Shown piece after piece: positions 12,932-13,801 of a stretch of DNA of 13,801 nt; position 1 is the stretch's first letter; each line of letters begins with the position of its first letter. The notes under the pieces are model-generated. The model saw only the letters and a list, made by a program, of their open reading frames with translations. It had not been told where the DNA came from and ran no database searches. Source of the stretch: RECG01 sp964444805 (GTDB lineage Bacteria > Bacillota_I > Bacilli_A > Acholeplasmatales > Acholeplasmataceae); the NCBI GenBank assembly GCA_964444805.1, contig CAYUIK010000099.1, positions 1 through 13,801 on the forward strand, in the 5' to 3' direction. The position numbers were made by a program, and so were the translations under genes.

Positions 12932-13801
12932 ATGTACCGAGTCAAACAAATCGTTTTTTTTGTTGTCTTTTTAAGTATATTCATGTTGGCTTCTTGCGAA
13001 GAAGGAACGAGTATCAAGATTACCTTCGACCCGGTCGGAGGTTTGTTTTCCGATGAACAAGAAGAAGTCGTGATTTTTGTTGATCAAGCATCAGCCGTAC
13101 AACTGCCCGAAAATCCAACCAAGGAAGGGTTTGTTTTTAGTGGTTGGTACTTTGATCGTTACTATGTTCAACCTTTTTCGGTTGAGGATTTCACAGCAAC
13201 ACAATCGATTCGGCTCTATGCGAAATGGGATGAAGACCATGGTCAAGAACCGACGACAGAATTTACGGTATATTTTGAAATTGGTGAAGATGAGCCCTAT
13301 GCAACGCTTGTTTTTTCAAGTGGTGAAACCGTTAGTCTACCGGAGGATCCCGAACGCATCGGTTTCAGTTTTGCTGGTTGGTTCTTTGCCGAAGAAAGCT
13401 TCGAACTCTTAGATCTAATGAGTTATTATCCCGAAGATGAACGTGAAATATCAGTCTTTGCGCGGTGGTCGCCAAACAACTACACGATCTCCTTTGATAC
13501 CGAAGGGGGAACGGAACTCCCTTCCGTTGAAACAGCCTATGGTGCTCCGATCGAAACGATCGAAGATCCCGTTAAAGAAGGACATACCTTCCAAGCCTGG
13601 TATCTCGATCAGGAAAAAGAAGTACCATTCATGCTTACTGAAATGCCCGCAAACGACATCCAACTCTATGCCAAATGGGTAGAAACGGAAAGTGTCAATC
13701 TAGGCACGCTTTGGGATCAATCCTACGAGATGATCGATGACATGTGGGGAACAACGCTGATTTCGATGATCTACAAAAATGCTGATCAGGGAACCGGAAC
13801 A
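12932..13801 (+). CDS. Lipoprotein with three InlB-B/Listeria-Bacteroides repeats (3' partial)
   Basis: The first 290 residues of a surface lipoprotein; the frame is still open at the window end. The signal peptide ends in LASC with the anchored cysteine at residue 22. Three InlB-B-type (Flg_new) repeats follow at about 29-99, 111-179 and 183-249. Each has the beta-grasp pattern: an opening strand such as KITFDPVGG or TISFDTEGG, E-G-F/H-x-F-x-x-W-Y/F in the middle, and a closing L-Y-A-K-W or V-F-A-R-W. A short linker rich in DHGQEPTT separates the first two. From residue 252 a new domain begins (SVNLGTLWDQSYEMIDDMW) that cannot be identified. AGGAGGG at 12915-12921 is the ribosome-binding site. 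The repeats are usually stalk modules on surface proteins, so the function lies in the missing part. Confidence 0.9.
   Translation, partial: MYRVKQIVFFVVFLSIFMLASCEEGTSIKITFDPVGGLFSDEQEEVVIFVDQASAVQLPENPTKEGFVFSGWYFDRYYVQPFSVEDFTATQSIRLYAKWDEDHGQEPTTEFTVYFEIGEDEPYATLVFSSGETVSLPEDPERIGFSFAGWFFAEESFELLDLMSYYPEDEREISVFARWSPNNYTISFDTEGGTELPSVETAYGAPIETIEDPVKEGHTFQAWYLDQEKEVPFMLTEMPANDIQLYAKWVETESVNLGTLWDQSYEMIDDMWGTTLISMIYKNADQGTGT

Noticed and set aside
1..13801. CRISPR array, tRNA, rRNA or phage genes
   Set aside because: No regularly spaced repeats, cloverleaf with a CCA-type end, conserved rRNA segments or phage structural or integrase motifs were noticed.
1..13801. Mycoplasma genetic code (TGA read as Trp)
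   Set aside because: Several genes end at TGA with overlaps or terminators in the right place, and Trp in conserved motifs is TGG.

Overview
The window looks like chromosomal DNA from a Gram-positive-type bacterium of the Bacillota/Mycoplasmatota side. Shine-Dalgarno sequences are strong (GGAGG type), promoters fit a sigma-A consensus, and intrinsic terminators are clear. Four genes encode lipoproteins with short signal peptides, three of them carrying InlB-B/Listeria-Bacteroides-type repeats, a style frequent in Acholeplasma/Izemoplasma-like and related low-GC lineages. Trp is written TGG and TGA ends several genes, so the standard bacterial code (11) is used, not the Mycoplasma code 4. The lineage is an inference; no rRNA or other marker gene is present.

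Layout. (1) 2-109 is the tail of an unidentified gene, followed by a long leader/intergenic stretch with a terminator, a bulged hairpin and a good promoter. (2) 567-5611 is a tightly packed five-gene operon: an NTF2/SnoaL-like small protein, an SDR oxidoreductase, a phytoene-desaturase/isomerase-like FAD oxidoreductase, a flavodoxin-domain protein and a lipoprotein. Overlaps of 11 and 4 nt couple the redox genes. (3) 5707-6081 is the C-terminal half of a MalG-type sugar ABC permease that has lost its first half. It still overlaps by 4 nt a GH5 glycoside hydrolase without signal peptide (6078-7622), so it is the relic of an oligosaccharide uptake and hydrolysis operon. (4) 7827-9416 is a lipoprotein with one InlB-B-like repeat and BspA-type leucine-rich repeats. 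It converges on a minus-strand DJ-1/PfpI-family gene (9504-10010), with a 16-bp hairpin terminator between them. (5) 10347-12335 is a serine beta-lactamase/penicillin-binding-protein-like lipoprotein with its own promoter and terminator. (6) 12384-12836 has no recognisable gene but contains AT-rich inverted repeats. (7) 12932 to the window end is a promoter-equipped lipoprotein with three InlB-B-like repeats, cut by the window edge.

How it works together. The first operon combines an NAD(P)-dependent reductase, a FAD-dependent lipid- or polyene-type oxidoreductase, an FMN carrier and a small ligand-binding-fold protein. This reads as a compact pathway modifying a hydrophobic compound, with the flavodoxin as possible electron donor; the substrate is unknown. 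The other genes are mostly single-gene units for surface lipoproteins with exchangeable C-terminal domains. The operon and the beheaded permease/GH5 pair are the parts most worth following up.
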